The translations under genes were made by a program, and so were the position numbers. The notes under the pieces were generated by a model that saw only the letters and a program-made list of their open reading frames with translations, was not told the DNA's origin and did no database searches. DNA of 64,000 nucleotides from Gordionus sp. m RMFG-2023 (taxonomy: Eukaryota; Nematomorpha; Gordioida; Chordodea; Parachordodidae): the NCBI RefSeq assembly GCF_954871325.1, contig NC_088778.1, positions 5,427,743 through 5,491,742 on the forward strand, in the 5' to 3' direction. Position 1 is the stretch's first letter; every line of letters starts with the position of its first letter. Below, in pieces: positions 59,245 through 64,000 of this stretch.

Positions 59245-61207
59245 CCAAACCTGGTTTGACAAATATTTCATTTATATAAATTAATTTAAATGAAGTAAAA
59301 ATAACTGCTTTTCTTATCATAAATAAAATGCCAATTATCATTTTATCGATAAAAAATTAATTCTACATATTTTTTAAGGCTCTATGTTAAAAAATTTACC
59401 CTCACCTATGGCCAAAGAGCCGAGTTTTTTGGCAGAATATCTTAGCTCTAGCTTGAGGACTGATAGTTTTTCAAAATACCAGTAGGATTTTTAAGGTTAA
59501 AAGCCTAAATTACTGCACTAGTAAAAATTTAAGAAATAAATTGTCATCATTTCAATGACTCCAAGGGGAAATGTTATCTCAGTAATATCTCTATAAATAC
59601 ATTGTGTGAATCTATTCCCTTATACTGTTATTTTTTTTGCATTTAAATGTATTTTACAGATTTTTTTATTAAAATAATTTTTACCATGTGATTAAAAAAA
59701 TAATTAATTTTCTATCAAAAAAGGCTCTCATAATATAACCATTTGAGATATCAGGTGAGAGGGGGTGGGGGTTAATTTTTTATATATCTCAAATTGTATG
59801 AAGAGGTTTAAGATTTTACTTGATTCAGAAAGGAACTCCTTCCATATCATGATATAAAGTCAGTAATTATCTTTGGCTTAAGCTCAACATTTAAAAATAA
59901 GTGATTTATTTTTATCATATAGATTAAATGAAAACAAGTTCAGTTTTAGATTTAAGAAATGCATGTTAAATGATTGTATTTTATAATAAATTAAAATGAA
60001 CACTTTATTTATATTGTAATTGAATCATAAACTTATTATCCTCATTATTCTATAAATAAAATAATTTATTTTTAGGTTTTGTATTTAATACTCAAATAGA
60101 TAATTTTGCTAAGCAACAATAAATTATGGAGAAGGGAGTTTTATGGAAAATCTTGGTATTAGTAATGAATTTAAAATCACACAAAAGAAATGTAATTACA
60201 ATGTCCAACATAGAAAAATATTATTTATTTCTAACTATCATCACAATTTATTCACATTAATATTTTTATTATCAATTATTTAACACAAGAAAATTTAAAA
60301 GTGAATCATATAATTGGTAGAAATGGCATTTCAGCATAGATTTAAGACGTGTTTATTCAATTTCTTTGCGCAATACTCTAAAAAAAGTATATAATTTTAA
60401 TTTATTTATAATGATCAGATTTTTAATTTCAAATCAGTTTGTCATACGGTAATTCCAAAATATTTCATCATTATTGTTTATTTTACCTAGTGTGGATAAT
60501 CTTGATCTTCATCTACACTATCCTCTAATCAAATAAATATCGACTTTTGTCTAGGTAATTGTCATCTTTTCACTTCAGCTAACAATTATTCAAATATCCT
60601 AGCTTCTAACTTTTCCCAACAGATTCATCGATATACCTATATTAAGAACATAATATAAATGAATATAATAATTTAATCAGTTATTAGCAAATTTAATCAT
60701 ATAATCATAGACTCTAATCTATAATTCATCATTTTGATAAAAATATTTTTTACCTAAAGAGGAAGTTAATAAATGAATATATGCATAAAAGCAATAGAAA
60801 TGTGTTAGGAATGTAATTTAGACAACTTAATAATTAATTACTAAAGACAAAAGACAAAAGAATTATCTATCATTCACATTTATATTTTAATTTATGGCTT
60901 TGTTTTTACCTTATATTTACAATTTGTCACTAAATAAATTACTTTAATACCTGAGTCGCAATAAGTTAAAAAACGAATATCAAGTTCGTTTAAAAATAAT
61001 GAATACTCGACATAAATGTCCTGGACAAAGAAACCTGGACAAAGATTCCCGGACAACACTGAATATAAATATAATAGGAAAAAACCTTGGACAAAAAGAC
61101 ACCAGACAAAAATACCGCTATTTTAATAAATATTTTAATTAAAATGCCAAGAAATGAGTATTAAATTTTTTTTTAATATTAATTCATTCTATATAGCTAT
61201 TGAAAAC
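59245..61207. other. AT-rich intergenic DNA
   Basis: No gene. A G-rich run is at about 59757-59771. 'gacaaagaaacctggacaaa' and similar GACAAA/GGACAA words at 61020-61110 form a loose repeat (gtcctggacaaagaaacctg, ccggacaacactg, ccttggacaaaaag), possibly another subterminal array. Confidence 0.45.
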
Positions 61208-61458
61208 CAGGGCCGTAGCCACGGGGAATGAGAGGGGCACCATCTCCCCCCAAAAATTATTGGCCCCCAAACCTGGCCCCAGAAAAAATCTCTGCACCCC
61301 AAAAAATGGCCCCCAAAAATTATTCCAGCCCCCCAAATTTAAAAAAAACTATTTTATCCTATCTCCTTTAAAAGCGCCAGCCCCTACCACCCCGATAAAA
61401 AATTGGGTGCTAACTGTTCCTAGCGCCCCCTTCCCCGCTCATGTAGATGCTACAGCTG
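61208..61458. mobile_element. Small G/C-strand-biased hAT-like element
   Basis: Left end CAGGGCCGTAGCCACGGGG. The right end, CCCCGCTCATGTAGATGCTAC, reads inverted as GTAGCATCTACATGAGCGGGG. The left end resembles 30930 (CAGGCTCGTAGTCAACGGGG) and the right end resembles 31700 and 62773. No target duplication found. Proline-rich open frames across it are artefacts. Confidence 0.6.
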
Positions 61459-62360
61459 TCCAAATCTCCTACTCAAAATACAATTTTATATAATATAATC
61501 TTGAAGATATTTAAATTGTATACGGCTCAATATTATTTTCCATATTTCTAATAGACTTGTATATGAACACCAGTTCGAGTCCCCTGAAAAATTTGAAGAG
61601 CCCCTTTCAAATTAAAATTTTTTTACACCACTAAAAAAAGTTAATGTTGGATAATGTTGGATAATGTTAGCTAAAAAAGAAGGTAATTTTAAAAACAATT
61701 TTAAAAAAATATTTTTGAACCCCTTGATATTATAAAGACTAGTAACGCCCATAAAAGGCTTAAACGGGGTTTAAAAAGTTTAAGCTGAACCAATATTATT
61801 ATTTTGTACAAATCTACCCGAAACGCTATTTCTAAACCTAAACCCATATATGATACGATATGCATCCCTACATTTGGTATGGTATGCCATGGCATGGGAA
61901 ACGGCCTTTTAATTATTTTATTTTACGCATATAAAATATGTAATATTATAAAATAAAAAATTATTTATAATAATCCTAGCTCGCGGTGTTCATTTTATCC
62001 AAAAAATATTTTGAATTCATCTGCCCGCTCATTGCTTTAGTAATAATTTTAACCTACCCAATGTTTAAAATTGTTTAACTGCCCATTGCAGACCTCTAGT
62101 GTGGGGCTGATTTTTATTGAAGTTATGTAGAAAGTATAAAAGTGGAGAATAAAGATAATAAAAGTGAAGTATTTTTTCACTGGAAAGAATTTATGAATTA
62201 TTCATTGATAATTTTAATGTTGAAAATATTATATTTAAAATTTTTTAAACTATATTATTATATTATTAAATAAATTTTTTACTGTGGTTATCAAAGTAGT
62301 TTGAAATAAAAAATAATCAAGTTAATTTGTGTACAGTAAACATGACAACAGCGTAGAATG
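61459..62360. other. AT-rich spacer
   Basis: No gene. A short tandem repeat 'gttggataat' occurs at about 61643-61668. 'atggtatgccatggcatggg' at 61878-61897 is a small palindromic patch. Confidence 0.4.
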
Positions 62361-62569
62361 TATTGTTAAAAAGCCCGATTTGGGTCTATTTTTAAAAAGG
62401 GCCCGAATACGATTTTAGCCAATATAATATTATGTAAGCCTCGAGATTTGAATAGACGCCTAAATCTTTATGCCATCTATGAGCAAAATATATAGGATTA
62501 GAATATTATTTTGATCAAAATCAAGCCGTTTTTAAAAATTGACCAAAATCGGGTTTTTTAACAATACTA
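62361..62569. mobile_element. MITE of the TAGTGTTGTTAAA family (copy H), CCCG subgroup
   Basis: Left end TATTGTTAAAAAGCCCGATT, right end 'atcgggttttttaacaatac' then TA. The subterminal word is GCCCGATTTGGGTC rather than GGCTCG, while the interior ('atgagcaaaat', 'agcctcgagatttg') is the same family. Confidence 0.75.
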
Positions 62570-62772
62570 GAAGAAGTAATATAAAATATTAATTGACACA
62601 TCATTTATTATTCATATTTATTAAGATTATTTTTGGCTAGATAAAATTTTCGTCTATTTTAGGAGACCCTTTTAAATATGGATATTTTTTACACTAGGAG
62701 CATCATTATTAAATAAATATAGGATTACTCTATCTTGTATTATTGCGTTATAAAAAAATGCATTATTCAAAT

Positions 62773-63359
62773 CAGCGTCTACATGAGCGGGAGGGGTAGG
62801 AACAGTTTGCATCCTATTTTTTAAGGGGGTGGGGGGTAAGCTGCTTTAATGGGGGTAGGATTAATTTTATTTGGGGAGAGGGTTATCTATTAAATTTGGA
62901 GATGAAATGACAAAATTTATTGCTGTAAAAATTAATACTTATATTATAATATTATTATAATACAATTCATCGACCAAATCTATATGTTGCAAACAATCAT
63001 ACACATTGTTTTCCAAATAAACTATCCTTTTAAATATAATTTTAATGGTTTAGATATTTTAGCAAGCTCATAATTTCATAATAATTAATTCATTGTAAAT
63101 AATGGAGGTTTTAATTAAATTTATTATGTAAAAAATAAATTCTTTATATTCACAAAATATCGATAGTTTGTAGTAGAGATAGATTAATTTAAGTTATCCT
63201 TTATAAATTATTTGAAAAGAGTATCAATAAATAAATAGGTGAAAATAATGATAAAGAGACATCGCCGCCGAAGGCGGCGGTGATTTTTTAGGGGGGGGGG
63301 CAGGCAAAGGTTTTTGAAGGGGGTTTGCATCCAGTGAAAATCCTGTCATGTAGACGCTG
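62773..63359. mobile_element. hAT-type MITE with perfect 8-bp target duplication
   Basis: A 587-bp element beginning CAGCGTCTACATGAGCGGG and ending CCTGTCATGTAGACGCTG. ATTCAAAT is duplicated exactly (62765-62772 and 63360-63367). G-rich DNA lies inside both ends, and there is a perfect GCCGCCGAAGGCGGCGG-like palindrome near 63265. The termini resemble the right end of the transposase-bearing remnant at 30930-31712 and the stub at 30705, so it is probably a non-autonomous relative. Confidence 0.9.
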
Positions 63360-63571
63360 ATTCAAATTATGATAATATTTACACAAAAATAATGTTTTAT
63401 TAAAATTATTAAGTTATTATTTAGATCCCAGTCTATGTAAATGAGATAAAAACACGATAATTGTAGATTTTTCATACTTTAAGAGTTTTAACAATTTGGA
63501 TTTGTTCACTTTTTATTTTTTTTCGCCTTAATTTTCTTAAACTTTTTATTTTTCAAAGATTTTTTTTTTCT

Positions 63572-64000
63572 CTAGCTTTCAGCTTTTCTGGTGGTAAGCT
63601 CCTTCAACATCTCTCTCCACTTTATGTTATTCATACAATCTCTTTTATCTAATTTATACTTCTTTATATTGACTCTAACTTTATGGCCCCATTGAAGTTT
63701 TGGCCTTCCTCTTTTACGTTTGCCTATCACTTCCAAACTCTCAACCTTATTTACGATGTAGTTCATAGGCCATCTCATTGTGTGCCCATACCACCTAACC
63801 TAAGTCTGTTTAACATTAATTTAGTGTTAATGGGCACTACCTTTAAACTACTTAGTATTCTTGCACTGCGCACTTTATCCTTTCTTGACCCCAGCAATCA
63901 TCCTCAGCATTCTCATCTCCATAATTAGTAGACTTCTCTTGTCTGATTCCTTGGTTGGCCATGTTTCTGAACTATATAGAATAGTTGATTGTATAAAACT
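63572..64000 (-). pseudogene. 3' end of a LINE (non-LTR retrotransposon) reverse transcriptase
   Basis: On the minus strand, entering from beyond the window: LYSSETWPTKESDKRSLLIM, MRMLRMIAGVKK, then ARILSSLKVVPINTKLMLNRL, WYGHTMRWPMNYIVNKVESL and GKRKRGRPKLQWGHKVR, ending EMLKELTTRKAES. This is the typical C-terminal tail after the reverse transcriptase domain of several LINE clades (the YGSETW...RLRWFGHVxR...RGRPK pattern). At least one frame change interrupts it near 63855, so this copy is inactive. The clade cannot be named from the tail alone. Confidence 0.85.

Noticed and set aside
61200-61493. A Pro/Lys-rich 97-codon frame
   Set aside because: It follows the C-rich strand of a small hAT-like element and has no protein-like pattern.

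Overview
This window comes from a very AT-rich animal genome. It is gene-poor and repeat-rich, with spliceosomal introns and the standard genetic code. The clear host genes are an E78-type (NR1E) nuclear receptor and a CRIM1-type BMP-modulator gene. An E78-type receptor points to a protostome invertebrate. I cannot name the phylum from the sequence alone.

Layout. 1-14873 has no host gene I can support. It holds AT-rich DNA, a long (TTTC)n tract, an AT-rich minisatellite and several small transposons. 14874-18071 (+) is one uninterrupted open reading frame for the E78-like receptor, with an Asn-rich N-terminus, a complete two-finger DNA-binding domain and a ligand-binding domain ending in an AF-2-like helix. 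18072-22479 is AT-rich spacer. 22480-23133 (-) is an unrecognised 217-residue single-exon protein with an acidic N-terminal part and a basic C-terminal part. 23134-27616 is spacer with transposon debris.

27617-46005 (-) is the main gene. I reconstructed 13 exons by matching splice sites and reading phase. They encode about 1104 residues: a signal peptide, an IGFBP-like domain, the CRIM1-specific cysteine modules, five von Willebrand C (chordin-like CR) domains, one transmembrane helix and a long cytoplasmic tail. The antistasin block found in vertebrate CRIM1 is absent. The introns carry several transposons with intact target-site duplications.

46006-64000 has no host gene I can support. It starts with a (GAAAA)n tract of almost 600 bp, about 750 bp upstream of the CRIM1 start codon. 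After that come hAT-type transposon remnants, MITEs, tRNA-derived SINEs and, at the right edge, the 3' end of a LINE.

The most striking non-gene pattern is a group of small, mostly non-autonomous hAT-like elements, many with 8-bp target duplications. Each sort has its own short palindromic word repeated just inside its ends, for example GGTCCGGTCC, ATTCGAATACGAAT, GGTCAATTGACC, GTATCTAGATAC, GGCCCGGGCC or the AACGGCTC type. Several share nearly the same terminal bases (TAGTGTTGTTAAA) but carry different words. The two recognisable host genes act in different processes (transcription control and BMP-type signalling at the cell surface), and nothing suggests that they work together.
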